Assembly: GCF_902167635.1 (NCBI RefSeq)
Contig: NZ_CABHMS010000006.1
Coordinates: 1 to 64,000, forward strand
DNA length: 64,000 nucleotides
Direction: 5' to 3'
Source: Chitinophaga vietnamensis
GTDB taxonomy: Bacteria > Bacteroidota > Bacteroidia > Chitinophagales > Chitinophagaceae
Shown: positions 1-8,612 of the stretch, piece by piece
Layout: every line of letters begins with the position of its first letter
How positions within the stretch are numbered: the first letter of the stretch is position 1
Notes under the pieces: generated by a model
Seen by the model: only the letters and a program-made list of their open reading frames with translations
Databases searched by the model: none
Told to the model about the DNA's origin: nothing
Made by a program: the position numbers and the translations under genes

Positions 1-38
1 CCGTAATTCTTAATTCGTAATTCGTAATTATAAATTAT
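1..38. repeat. Heptamer tandem repeat, partial palindrome arm
   Basis: From base 2 the sequence is a run of 7-bp units CGTAATT, CTTAATT, CGTAATT, CGTAATT, ATAAATT. The first 30 or so bases match one arm of the 94-bp palindrome at 18820-18913 (from 18880) with one mismatch. The window edge probably cuts a second copy of that intergenic palindrome. Confidence 0.7.
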
Positions 39-78
39 ATCTATTATTTTTATGCCCTCACTCACACAATGATCTATC

Positions 79-1323
79 ATGGCTATTATCAGACCTTTCC
101 AAGGATTAAGGCCCAAAGAAGAACTGGCAGCAAAAGTAGCCGCCAGGCCTTACGATGTGCTCAGCTCAGCAGAAGCAAAGACCGAAGCAGCCGGTAACCC
201 GTACGCTTACTACCATGTTTCCAAATCAGAAATAGATCTGCCGGAAGGTATCGATACACATAGTCAGCAGGTATATGATAAAGCCGCAGAAAACCTGCAA
301 CGCTTCGTTAAAGAAGGTATCCTTTCACAGGATCAGCAACCTTGCTACTATATTTATAAACTGGTGATGAACGGCCGCGCTCAAACAGGCCTGGTATGCG
401 TTTCCTCGGTGGCCGATTATAACAACGGTATCATCAAGAAACATGAATTTACCCGGCCCGACAAAGAACTGGACCGCATCAACCACATCAAAACCACACT
501 GGCACAAACCGGTAACGTATTCCTCGCTTACAATGATGTACCCGAAGTGAATGCGCTTATCGAACACTGGCAGCAACAGCATCAGCCCGTGTACGACTTC
601 ACCGCTGAAGACGGCATCCAGCACACAATCTGGGTCATCAATACCCCGTCTGCCGTGCAGGATATCACAACCCTGTTCGCGGAAAAAGTACCTTGTACCT
701 ACATCGCGGATGGCCACCACCGCGCCGCTTCCGCCAGCCTGGTGCAGAAAGAGTTCCAGGAGAAAGGAAAGATCACTTCTGTAGAAAACCCGGTGAACTA
801 TTTCCTCACCACCATCTTCCCGGCCAGTCAGCTCGCCATCCTTGATTACAACAGGGTGGTAAAGGACCTCAACGGCCTTAGCAAAGTGGAGCTGCTCTCC
901 CGTCTTGATTACGATTTCACCGTGGAAGAGATCGGCCACCTGCCGCAACAGCCCACTATGCTGCATGAATTCAGTATGTACCTCGATGGCAAATGGTATC
1001 GCCTTGTTGCCAAAGAAGGCACCTATACCACCGATCCTATCGGCGTGCTGGATGTGACGATCCTGTCGAACAATGTGCTCGACAAATTATTGGGCATCAA
1101 AGATCAGCGTACCGATAAGCGCATCGACTTTGTAGGCGGTATCCGCGGCCTGCAGGAGCTGGTAAAACGTGTAGACAGTGGCGAAATGAAAGTAGCCTTC
1201 GCCCTCTACCCTGTTACCATTCAACAATTGTTCGATATTGCCGACAGTGGCAATGTGATGCCTCCCAAATCCACCTGGTTTGAACCCAAGCTGCGTGATG
1301 GTCTTATCACACATGTGATCTAG
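79..1323 (+). CDS. DUF1015 family protein
   Basis: This 414-residue protein matches the DUF1015 family over its usual full length. It starts with the family-typical RPFQGLRP and has the conserved IADGHHRAA motif at about residues 208-216. No signal peptide or membrane segment is visible, so it is probably cytoplasmic. The biochemical role is not established; in Bacteroidota the gene is often found beside serine biosynthesis genes, which would lie left of this window. A strong terminator follows at 1364-1394. Family assignment is secure, function unknown. Confidence 0.88.
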   Translation: MAIIRPFQGLRPKEELAAKVAARPYDVLSSAEAKTEAAGNPYAYYHVSKSEIDLPEGIDTHSQQVYDKAAENLQRFVKEGILSQDQQPCYYIYKLVMNGRAQTGLVCVSSVADYNNGIIKKHEFTRPDKELDRINHIKTTLAQTGNVFLAYNDVPEVNALIEHWQQQHQPVYDFTAEDGIQHTIWVINTPSAVQDITTLFAEKVPCTYIADGHHRAASASLVQKEFQEKGKITSVENPVNYFLTTIFPASQLAILDYNRVVKDLNGLSKVELLSRLDYDFTVEEIGHLPQQPTMLHEFSMYLDGKWYRLVAKEGTYTTDPIGVLDVTILSNNVLDKLLGIKDQRTDKRIDFVGGIRGLQELVKRVDSGEMKVAFALYPVTIQQLFDIADSGNVMPPKSTWFEPKLRDGLITHVI

Positions 1324-1363
1324 GCTGCATCATTTGGAAGTTCGGCCACTGCATATTAAATTT

Positions 1364-1394
1364 AAAGCCTCCACTTGAAGTGGAGGCTTTTTTA
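1364..1394 (+). terminator. Rho-independent terminator after DUF1015 gene
   Basis: A perfect 13-bp inverted repeat (AAAGCCTCCACTT and its complement around G1377) is followed by a run of T. It lies between the DUF1015 stop and the next start. Confidence 0.9.
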
Positions 1395-1399
1395 TACCT

Positions 1400-2260
1400 A
1401 TGCATACTGATTCTATCTTTGATAACGACCCTGTGCTGGACGCCACTTTCCGGCCACGGCCCCAACCCTTTCCCAAGCTCTGGCAGGCCTTTGCCCTGGT
1501 GCCGGTGCTGATAGCCGTCCAGCTGTTTTTCTGGTTCTTACTACCTGTTTTATATCGGTACGTTCAGCCCTACCTGGCGCCCTTCTGGATGGTGGTCATT
1601 ACCATTACCTGTGTGAACATAGCGAACCTGCTGATCGTTTACTACTGGCTCAAACGTAAGGCAGAACCGGGTTACAGGCCCAACTTCCGGTATCCGGGAC
1701 TGGCAGTGACTGTAACGGTGATCGTGATCGCTATGTTATTGACAGTTGTGCCGGCGGCCTATCTGCGCATGTTACACATTAATATGCCATCTAACCGTTT
1801 GCTCAACATTTTCATGGACAGGCCGGCGATGTTCCTCCTGGCCTCCTTCCTGTTCCTCGTAATGGAAGAGATGTGGATGCGGGGCGTGCTGGTGGACGGT
1901 TTGCTGAAGAATACCCGTCCTGTTGTTGCGCTGTTTTGCGCAGCGGTTGTCATCAGTGTAATTTATCTGTCTTTCCCCATGTTCCTCTGGGTCTTCCCGC
2001 AGGTATTGTTCAATAACTGGGTTTATTACAAAACAAAGAGCCTGCTCCCCACGCTGCTGGGCCGGTTCGGGGGCGCCGTGGTATTGCTGGACATCTTTAC
2101 CAGGACCAACGGCAACAGCTACTGCTATATCGACAGCCTTTTCTACGACAGCCAGTTGTATTACTATACCATCGTGGCAATGACCCTGCTGCTGATCGCC
2201 GGATTGGTATTCCTGCGCGGGTATTTCTCCCGTCATCCCTCTTTATTACATGATAAATAA
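1400..2260 (+). CDS. CPBP-like intramembrane protease homologue, degenerate
   Basis: A 286-residue integral membrane protein with about seven hydrophobic segments. Residues 156-161 (EEMWMR) fit the EExxxR motif of CPBP (CaaX protease / bacteriocin-processing, Abi) glutamic proteases. The second and third family motifs, which supply the catalytic histidines (FxxxH and HxxxN/D), are not evident: the corresponding part reads FPMFLWVFPQVLFNN with no histidine. It may therefore be an inactive homologue or use altered residues. It sits between a terminator and a TPR gene and is probably a single-gene unit. Confidence 0.6.
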   Translation: MHTDSIFDNDPVLDATFRPRPQPFPKLWQAFALVPVLIAVQLFFWFLLPVLYRYVQPYLAPFWMVVITITCVNIANLLIVYYWLKRKAEPGYRPNFRYPGLAVTVTVIVIAMLLTVVPAAYLRMLHINMPSNRLLNIFMDRPAMFLLASFLFLVMEEMWMRGVLVDGLLKNTRPVVALFCAAVVISVIYLSFPMFLWVFPQVLFNNWVYYKTKSLLPTLLGRFGGAVVLLDIFTRTNGNSYCYIDSLFYDSQLYYYTIVAMTLLLIAGLVFLRGYFSRHPSLLHDK

Positions 2261-2365
2261 AAAATATATTAATACCTGGTAGAGAAGACGGCAAACATTG
2301 GCAGATTAAGCGTCTGCACATTACCTCATTTTCCTTACTTTTACAACAAACGACAACAGACAGGA

Positions 2366-3454
2366 ATGCATATGAGGTCTTCTTTATTGAGAACATTACT
2401 TTTTGCGGGAATTTTATTTACTCAAACAGCGTTGGGTCAAGATGCGAAGGAGCTGTACAAGACAGCGACCAATTTCATGCGTACCGGAGATTACTCCAAT
2501 GCCATACTGGTGCTGAACCAGGCTTTGCAGCTGGACCCCGACAATTTTGAATACCGTAAACAACTGGGATTTACCTTTTACCTGAAAGGAGACCTCAACA
2601 AAGCAAAGAGCGTCATAGAACCTTTGCTGAACAGCAAGGAGGCCGATGTGCAAGTGTTCCAGATCGCAGGTAATATTTACCAGGGACGGGAAGAATGGAA
2701 GACGGCGCAAAAGATGTATGATAAGGCCATCCGCAAGTTTCCACAGAGCGGCGAATTGTATAATGACAATGGCCAGCTCCAGATGAACTTCAAGATGTAC
2801 GATGCGGCGCTCCGCAGCTGGCTGAAAGGCATTGAGCAGGACCCTACCTTTCCGGGCAACTACTACAATGCCACCAAAACCTACTATTACAGCAATGATC
2901 CGTTGTGGTGCATCCTCTATGGCGAAACATTCATGAACATGGAAAGCTTCACCACCCGTACCGCCGAGATCCGTAATATCGTGATGGAAGCGTATAAACG
3001 GCTGTTTAATGATCCCTCGCTGTTTAACAGCCTGGTCCCGGACGAAGACAAGAGAGGAAGAAAAGGCAACAAGGGAGATAACAACGATTTTGTGAATGCC
3101 TATAAACAGTGCATGGGCAAGCAGATCAGCGTAGTGACCGGCGGTGTGGATCCGGATGCGCTCATTATGGTACGCACCCGTTTCCTGTTAGACTGGTATA
3201 ACTTCTATAGTATGAAGTTCCCTTATGCGCTGTTCGATTTTCAGCAGCAGCTGTTAAAAGAGGGCATGTTCGAAGCTTATAATCAATGGCTCTTTGGTCC
3301 TGCTGCCAGTCCATCCGCGTACAAAGGTTGGGTGGCGTTGCATAAACAGGACTATGACGCCTTCTCCAAATATCAACGCAATCATCCGCTGAAACCGAGG
3401 CCGGACGAGTATTATAACAATGGGAAATTTACACTGGTGAACGCGGGATACTAG
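2366..3454 (+). CDS. Secreted tetratricopeptide repeat protein
   Basis: A 362-residue protein with an N-terminal signal peptide (hydrophobic core LLRTLLFAGILFTQTALG, probable cleavage before QDAKE). Residues 25-170 carry TPR-type helical repeats, for example AILVLNQALQLDPDNFEYRKQLG and AQKMYDKAIRKFPQSGELYNDNG. The remaining half has no motif I recognise. It is likely periplasmic and involved in protein-protein contacts. ATG codons at 2366 and 2372 are both usable starts. The next gene begins 21 bp downstream, so the two may be cotranscribed. Confidence 0.72.
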   Translation: MHMRSSLLRTLLFAGILFTQTALGQDAKELYKTATNFMRTGDYSNAILVLNQALQLDPDNFEYRKQLGFTFYLKGDLNKAKSVIEPLLNSKEADVQVFQIAGNIYQGREEWKTAQKMYDKAIRKFPQSGELYNDNGQLQMNFKMYDAALRSWLKGIEQDPTFPGNYYNATKTYYYSNDPLWCILYGETFMNMESFTTRTAEIRNIVMEAYKRLFNDPSLFNSLVPDEDKRGRKGNKGDNNDFVNAYKQCMGKQISVVTGGVDPDALIMVRTRFLLDWYNFYSMKFPYALFDFQQQLLKEGMFEAYNQWLFGPAASPSAYKGWVALHKQDYDAFSKYQRNHPLKPRPDEYYNNGKFTLVNAGY

Positions 3455-3475
3455 TAAAAATCTCAAAATCCATAT

Positions 3476-5131
3476 ATGCTTGTTGCTAAACACCAAAACA
3501 CTATTGACAACGCGGTAAAAGCCAACCACGCAAGAACCTTTTATTCGCAATATCCGGAGCACCCCAAAGCGTACGGGGATGAAGCGCATGCGATTGGCGT
3601 ACAGAGTTATCAGCAGATGCTGAACAAGCCCTTCAAACAGTTGCTGCAAACCGGCGAAACCGCCTGGGCCGGCGAAGAAGTATCGCCGTATACCCAGGAG
3701 GTGCTGGGCGTAACTTACCCGCTCTTCGCCATTCCCGACCTGATCGCCAAAGCTGCCGCCGCAGGAAAATCATGGAGCAAAACACCTGTAAAAGAACGCG
3801 CCGCCATACTAACGGAAACGCTTGAACGAATTAAAGACCACTTCTTTGATATCGCCAACGCCACCATGCATACTACCGGCCAGAGCTTTATGATGAGCTT
3901 CCAGGCATCAGGACCGCATGCCAACGACCGCGCGCTGGAAGCCATTGCCACCGGCTATCATGAGTTACAGCGCTATCCCGGGCAAATCCTCTGGGAAAAA
4001 CCCATGGGCAAGGTGAGCGTGAAACTGGAAAAAACCTTCAAAGCCATTCCCAAAGGCATCGGACTGGTAATTGGCTGTTCTACTTTCCCGATCTGGAATT
4101 CACTGCCAGGCATATATGCAAACCTGATTACCGGCAATGCTGTGATCGTGAAACCACATCCGCGCGCCATTCTTCCTATAGCCATTGCCGTTAGTGCCAT
4201 CCAGCAGGTATTGCAGGAAAACGGTTACGACCCGAACCTCTGCCAGCTGGCTGCTGACAGTTCTGAGCATCTCATCACCAAAGACCTTTGCGAACATCCG
4301 GAAGTGCGCCTGATCGACTATACCGGCGGTAATACCTTCGGTGATTATGTAGAATCGCTGCCAGGCAAAACCGTTTTCACGGAAAAGGCCGGCGTCAACT
4401 CTGTGATCATCGACAGCGTCAAAGACCTCGATGCCGTGATACAAAACCTCGCTTTCTCCGTAAGCCTGTATTCCGGCCAGATGTGTACGGCGCCGCAAAA
4501 TTTCTTCATCCCGGAACAGGGCATCAGTACGGCATCCGGGCATGTGAGCTTCAATGATGTGGTACAAAAATTCCGCGACGCCGTAAGCGGTCTCGCCAGC
4601 AATCCCAAGATGGGCGCGGGCACACTGGGAGCAGTGCAGAACGAAGTCACGTTACAGCGCGCCAAAGAAGCCGCCCACCTTGGCGGTAAAGTGATCCTCG
4701 AAGGATCGCCGGTCAACAATGAAGAGTACAGCAAAGCGAGAGTATTTGCGCCTACTATCATTGAAGTGAGCAGCGCGGATAACAACATCTATGAAAAGGA
4801 GCTGTTCGGCCCCGTAGTGCTCATCATCAAAACAAAAGATACCAATCACTCCCTGCAACTGGCGAAACAGATGGCCATCAAACATGGCGCAATCACCTGT
4901 GGCGCTTATACAACAGATGCAGTGGTGAAAGATAAAATTGAGGAAGAGATGAACAGCGTATTTACGCCAGTATCGTTCAACCTCACCGGCTTCATCTGGG
5001 TAAACCAGCATGCAGCATTCTCCGACTTCCACGTAACCGGTGGCAATCCCGCTGGCAACGCCAGTTTCACCAACCAGGAATTTATTGTGAAACGGTTCGT
5101 GTGGGTGGGCAATCGCGAAGTAGTAGAATAG
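3476..5131 (+). CDS. paaN: PaaN-like aldehyde dehydrogenase
   Basis: A 551-residue aldehyde dehydrogenase-fold protein of the PaaN type linked to phenylacetate degradation. The catalytic cysteine is Cys337 in SGQMCTAPQNFF and the general-base glutamate is Glu303 in FTEKAGVNS. The N-terminal extension (YPEHPKAYGDEA) is typical of PaaN and absent from generic ALDHs. It lacks the C-terminal hydratase domain found in PaaZ. No other paa genes (paaABCDE, paaK) are in the window, so its substrate here is an inference. A terminator follows at 5142. Confidence 0.8.
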   Translation: MLVAKHQNTIDNAVKANHARTFYSQYPEHPKAYGDEAHAIGVQSYQQMLNKPFKQLLQTGETAWAGEEVSPYTQEVLGVTYPLFAIPDLIAKAAAAGKSWSKTPVKERAAILTETLERIKDHFFDIANATMHTTGQSFMMSFQASGPHANDRALEAIATGYHELQRYPGQILWEKPMGKVSVKLEKTFKAIPKGIGLVIGCSTFPIWNSLPGIYANLITGNAVIVKPHPRAILPIAIAVSAIQQVLQENGYDPNLCQLAADSSEHLITKDLCEHPEVRLIDYTGGNTFGDYVESLPGKTVFTEKAGVNSVIIDSVKDLDAVIQNLAFSVSLYSGQMCTAPQNFFIPEQGISTASGHVSFNDVVQKFRDAVSGLASNPKMGAGTLGAVQNEVTLQRAKEAAHLGGKVILEGSPVNNEEYSKARVFAPTIIEVSSADNNIYEKELFGPVVLIIKTKDTNHSLQLAKQMAIKHGAITCGAYTTDAVVKDKIEEEMNSVFTPVSFNLTGFIWVNQHAAFSDFHVTGGNPAGNASFTNQEFIVKRFVWVGNREVVE

Positions 5132-5141
5132 ACGGATATTT

Positions 5142-5175
5142 GAGATCCCTGTGCATCTTACACAGGGATCTCTTT
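5142..5175 (+). terminator. Rho-independent terminator after paaN
   Basis: A 12-bp stem (GAGATCCCTGTG with its complement at 5161-5172) and a 7-nt loop are followed by TTT. Confidence 0.75.
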
Positions 5176-5194
5176 AAAATATTTATCTCTCCGT

Positions 5195-5860
5195 ATGTAC
5201 AAAGCGATATCGATATTATTCATCGTAGTAGCGCTGATGGCCGCCTGTCAGGAAGCACCGCAGGCCGACAAGGCCAAAGTGACCGATGCGCAGGCAGTAC
5301 AGCCCGGCGCCGGCGACACCTACCTGGCCGATACCGCCGCGAGCAGCATCGGCTGGATAGGCACTAAACCTACCGGCAAGCATCATGGCAGCATCCGGCT
5401 GGCCAGCGGCACGCTACATGTGAAAGATACCAGCATCACCGGCGGACACTTCGTGATCAATATGCACACCATGCAGGATATCGACCTCGCAGGCGATACC
5501 GCCATGAAAAACAAACTGGAAAGGGAATTGAAAGGACCACTCTTTTTTGATGTAGAAAAATATCCCACCGCCATCTTCGAGATCACCGGCATAAAACCTT
5601 ACCATCCTTCTGTTAACGAAGAAATTGATCTGAAAGACGCCACGCATATCATCCAGGGTAACTTCACGATGAAAGCTGTTACCAAAAACATCACTTTCCC
5701 TGCTATTATCTCCATTAACTCCGGAAAAGTAAGCGCCACCGCCTCCTTCAATATCGACCGCACACTTTGGGGCATCAGCTACCGCGCCGATAAATCGGTA
5801 CAGGACAAACTCATCAACTCACAAGTGAATATCAGTTTCAATATTATCGCCCGCAGGTGA
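5195..5860 (+). CDS. YceI family lipoprotein
   Basis: A 221-residue YceI-domain protein, a lipocalin-like barrel that binds isoprenoid or amphiphilic ligands. The N-terminus is a lipoprotein signal with lipobox LMAAC and lipidated Cys18, so it should be membrane anchored. Family-typical stretches include IGWIGTKPTGKHHGSIRL, GHFVINMHTM, FPAIISI and FNIDRTLWGI near the C-terminus. It follows the paaN terminator and precedes a small 2TM gene; no partner is obvious from context. Confidence 0.88.
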   Translation: MYKAISILFIVVALMAACQEAPQADKAKVTDAQAVQPGAGDTYLADTAASSIGWIGTKPTGKHHGSIRLASGTLHVKDTSITGGHFVINMHTMQDIDLAGDTAMKNKLERELKGPLFFDVEKYPTAIFEITGIKPYHPSVNEEIDLKDATHIIQGNFTMKAVTKNITFPAIISINSGKVSATASFNIDRTLWGISYRADKSVQDKLINSQVNISFNIIARR

Positions 5861-5933
5861 GTATCTTTTTTACGTGAAGCCAATAAAATATTTTAAATTT
5901 AGTACAGCCTCTATCACGTAAAAACTGATCAAA

Positions 5934-6221
5934 ATGGAAACTACTCAGGAAAGAGATGAACGTCTCTGGCGTATTGCAAAAGCCAGGGCCGCCTTCAAAT
6001 CGCATCTAATTGTGTACCTGGTGGTCAACACCGGTTTGTGGGCAGTGTGGTTCCTTACGGACAATCACAAACTCCACGGCACGCCCTGGCCCGCATGGCC
6101 CGCATTATCCTGGGGCCTCATCCTCGCATTCCAATATTTCAACGCATTCCACCGGGATCCTTTCGGTGACAGACTGAAAGAATATGAAAAACTAAAAGAG
6201 CAGCAACAGACCCGCATTTAA
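5934..6221 (+). CDS. 2TM domain membrane protein
   Basis: A 95-residue protein of the 2TM-domain family common in Bacteroidota. A charged N-terminus ending ARAAFKSHLI leads into two transmembrane helices at about residues 22-42 and 54-72, and the C-terminus is charged (DRLKEYEKLKEQ). Function unknown. The acyl-CoA ligase gene starts 18 bp downstream, suggesting one transcript. Confidence 0.75.
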   Translation: METTQERDERLWRIAKARAAFKSHLIVYLVVNTGLWAVWFLTDNHKLHGTPWPAWPALSWGLILAFQYFNAFHRDPFGDRLKEYEKLKEQQQTRI

Positions 6222-6239
6222 GCACTAAAAACAAGCAGC

Positions 6240-8057
6240 ATGACAGACCAACCGCAGCGACTATTTGATGTGATCGAGTACCAACTGAAGAATTATCCGA
6301 AAGAGGATATGCTTGCAGGAAAAGAGAATGGTCAATGGAGAAAATACAGTACGAAAGAGATAGCCGAGCTCACCTTACGTTTCAGCGCCGGCTTGCTGCA
6401 ACTCGGCATCAGACCCGGGATTACAAAGAATGAAGAGAAAGACAAGATCGCAATTATCTCACCTAACAGACCAGAATGGGTGATCACCGACCTGGCCTGT
6501 CAGCAGCTGGGAGCAGTGCTCACGCCTATCTACCCTACCATCAGCCAACAGGAACTGGAATTTGTGCTGAACGATGCAGCAGCACGTATACTTTTTGTCA
6601 GTGATCAGGAGCTTTTACAAAAAGTGTTAGCATCGAGAGATAAATTTCCTACCATCAGAGAGATATTCACCTACGATAAAGCAGAGGGCGCGCGGCATTG
6701 GAAAGAGGTGCTGGAACTGGCGCAGGAAGCGGATATTGAGCAGATACGCCGCTCCAGGGAACAGATATCTCCTGAAGAACTGGTGACCATCATCTACACT
6801 TCCGGCACCACCGGTACCCCTAAAGGCGTGATGTTGACACATCACAACATCATGAGCAATGTGCTTACCTGCAAAGGGTATCTGCCTGTTAACAAAGACG
6901 CCAAGGCGCTCAGTTTCCTGCCACTCAATCATATCTTTGAACGGATGGTTACCTATCTGTTCCTCTCAGCAGGCGTACCCATCTACTACGCCGAAAATAT
7001 GGACAAGATCGCAGATAACCTCAAAGAGGTGAAACCGACCATCTTCACTACCGTACCGCGTTTGCTCGAAAAAGTATATGAGAAGATCATGGCCACCGGT
7101 CTTGAATTGAAAGGCATTAAACGCGCGCTTTTCTTCTGGGCGCTCGATATTGGCAAACGTTACGAAATCAATAAAGACCTCGGTTTCTGGTATAACCTGC
7201 AATTGAAGCTGGCCAACAAACTTGTTTTCAGTAAATGGAGAGCCGCGCTGGGCGGGAATATACAGGCGATCGTCAATGGCGCCGCCGCCTGCCAGGTGCG
7301 CCTGCTCAAAGTGTTTACTGCCGGCGGTATTCCTATCATGGAAGGCTACGGACTTACTGAAACCTCACCGGTGATCAGCGTAAACCGCTATGATGTTGCC
7401 GATCGTATGTTCGGCACTGTTGGTCCGATCATTGACCAGGTAGCAGTGAAAATCGCTGAAGACGGCGAGATACTTTGTAAAGGGCCTAATATCACTATCG
7501 GCTATTACAAGCGCCCCGATCTCACCGCCGAAGCCATCAAAGACGGCTGGTTCCATACCGGCGACATCGGCGTGATCATCGACAATAAATTCCTGAAGAT
7601 CACCGACCGCAAAAAGGAACTGTTCAAAACCTCTGGCGGCAAATTCGTTGCCCCACAGCCGATAGAGAACAAGTTCAAGGAATCGCCTTATATAGAACAG
7701 ATCATGGTGGTGGGAGAAGACCGCAAGTTTACGGCGGCCCTTATCGTGCCTTCCTTCAGCAACCTGCAAAAATGGGCCGAAAAACGTGGCATCCCCTGGA
7801 CCACCAACGAAGAAATGCTACAGCTGCCCGACATCAAAGATATCTTCAAACAGGCCACAGACAAGTATAACCAGTTCTTTAACCACATTGAACAGGTGAA
7901 AAAATTTGTATTGCTGCCCCGGGAATGGACCGTCGATGGCGGGGAGCTCACTCCCACCCTCAAAGTGAAGCGCAAAGTGATCCTGGAGAAATTCCGGCAG
8001 GAGATAGACAGTATCTATGCGCCTGCGGCGGGGAAAGTGGATATAGAAAGTCTTTAA
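6240..8057 (+). CDS. fadD: Long-chain fatty acid--CoA ligase (AMP-binding)
   Basis: A 605-residue adenylate-forming enzyme of the FAA1/long-chain acyl-CoA synthetase type. It should activate fatty acids to acyl-CoA with ATP. The AMP-binding motif YTSGTTGTPKG is at residues 186-196, GYGLTETSP follows near residue 365, and the A8-type region is TGDIGVIIDNKFLKITDRKKELFKTSGGK. Length and insertion pattern fit the long-chain subfamily rather than acetyl-CoA synthetases. It is probably cotranscribed with the 2TM gene upstream; a tRNA gene follows 60 bp downstream. Confidence 0.88.
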   Translation: MTDQPQRLFDVIEYQLKNYPKEDMLAGKENGQWRKYSTKEIAELTLRFSAGLLQLGIRPGITKNEEKDKIAIISPNRPEWVITDLACQQLGAVLTPIYPTISQQELEFVLNDAAARILFVSDQELLQKVLASRDKFPTIREIFTYDKAEGARHWKEVLELAQEADIEQIRRSREQISPEELVTIIYTSGTTGTPKGVMLTHHNIMSNVLTCKGYLPVNKDAKALSFLPLNHIFERMVTYLFLSAGVPIYYAENMDKIADNLKEVKPTIFTTVPRLLEKVYEKIMATGLELKGIKRALFFWALDIGKRYEINKDLGFWYNLQLKLANKLVFSKWRAALGGNIQAIVNGAAACQVRLLKVFTAGGIPIMEGYGLTETSPVISVNRYDVADRMFGTVGPIIDQVAVKIAEDGEILCKGPNITIGYYKRPDLTAEAIKDGWFHTGDIGVIIDNKFLKITDRKKELFKTSGGKFVAPQPIENKFKESPYIEQIMVVGEDRKFTAALIVPSFSNLQKWAEKRGIPWTTNEEMLQLPDIKDIFKQATDKYNQFFNHIEQVKKFVLLPREWTVDGGELTPTLKVKRKVILEKFRQEIDSIYAPAAGKVDIESL

Positions 8058-8075
8058 AATTAAAATTAAAACCCT

Positions 8076-8083
8076 TACTTTTG
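8076..8083 (+). promoter_or_regulatory. Bacteroidota -7 box for tRNA-Arg(CCT)
   Basis: TACTTTTG fits the TAnnTTTG consensus of the primary Bacteroidota sigma factor and lies 34 bp before the tRNA. No clear -33 TTG was found. Confidence 0.55.
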
Positions 8084-8117
8084 CAACCCGATCCCCTGAA
8101 ATGGGACTGGAACCGCT

Positions 8118-8189
8118 GGCCCGGTAGTTCAATGGATAGAATAGAAGTTTCCTAAACTTTAGATACAAGTTCGATTCTTGTCCGGGCTA
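8118..8189 (+). tRNA. tRNA-Arg (anticodon CCT)
   Basis: A complete 72-nt cloverleaf: acceptor 8118-8124 with 8182-8188 (one G-U), D stem 8127-8130/8139-8142, anticodon stem 8144-8148/8156-8160 with loop TTCCTAA and anticodon CCT at 8151-8153, T arm ACAAG-TTCGATT-CTTGT, discriminator A8189. CCA is not encoded. It reads AGG codons. Confidence 0.95.
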
Positions 8190-8203
8190 CGAAAACGTTT
8201 ATT

Positions 8204-8239
8204 CGCCCAATCTTAGCTTTACTAAGGTTGGGCGTTTTT
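8204..8239 (+). terminator. Terminator after tRNA-Arg(CCT)
   Basis: A 13-bp stem (CGCCCAATCTTAG and partner, one G-U) with a 5-nt loop is followed by TTTTT. Confidence 0.88.
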
Positions 8240-8582
8240 CATTTGCAGGCAGTAGAGATTTCAGAAAATATTAATTACTCAAAGCATTGAATAATTGATG
8301 ATAATTTTTAATAACATGATATGCTATTGTATTAATGGTCGACAGTGCGAATAGTATTTCATTTTAATGGTGATTAGGGCCAGTATAGTTTTCTGATTAA
8401 TTCACGTCTTGTTCTTCCTTCTTCAGCACAACATAGCCGCACAAGTCAAAAGCAATATTTTAAACAACCGTACAAATCACATCTTAATGAGTTATTGATT
8501 AACAAGCCATTAACATTGAAAATTGACTTGTTTTTTATGAGAAAAAAATTTTCGCAATTTGTTTTTTGATTTGCTTTTCGTC
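8240..8582. other. AT-rich non-coding stretch
   Basis: About 340 bp with no credible gene, clearly AT-richer than the flanks. It lies between the tRNA terminator and the promoter of the next gene. I found no repeat of the tRNA 3' end, so an attachment site is not supported. Confidence 0.5.
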
Positions 8583-8590
8583 TATATTTG
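8583..8590 (+). promoter_or_regulatory. Promoter (-7 box) of the 172-residue unknown gene
   Basis: TATATTTG fits TAnnTTTG. A TTTG at 8558-8561 with 21-bp spacing can serve as the -33 element. The ATG is 22 bp downstream of the box. Confidence 0.65.
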
Positions 8591-8612
8591 CACAAGTCCA
8601 AAAAACAAGACG

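Noticed and set aside
1-38. CRISPR-type or coding repeat at the left edge
   Set aside because: The units are 7 bp with no spacers; it is a tandem heptamer and palindrome arm.
8118-8240. Attachment site at the 3' end of tRNA-Arg(CCT)
   Set aside because: No direct repeat of the tRNA end and no integrase gene were found downstream.
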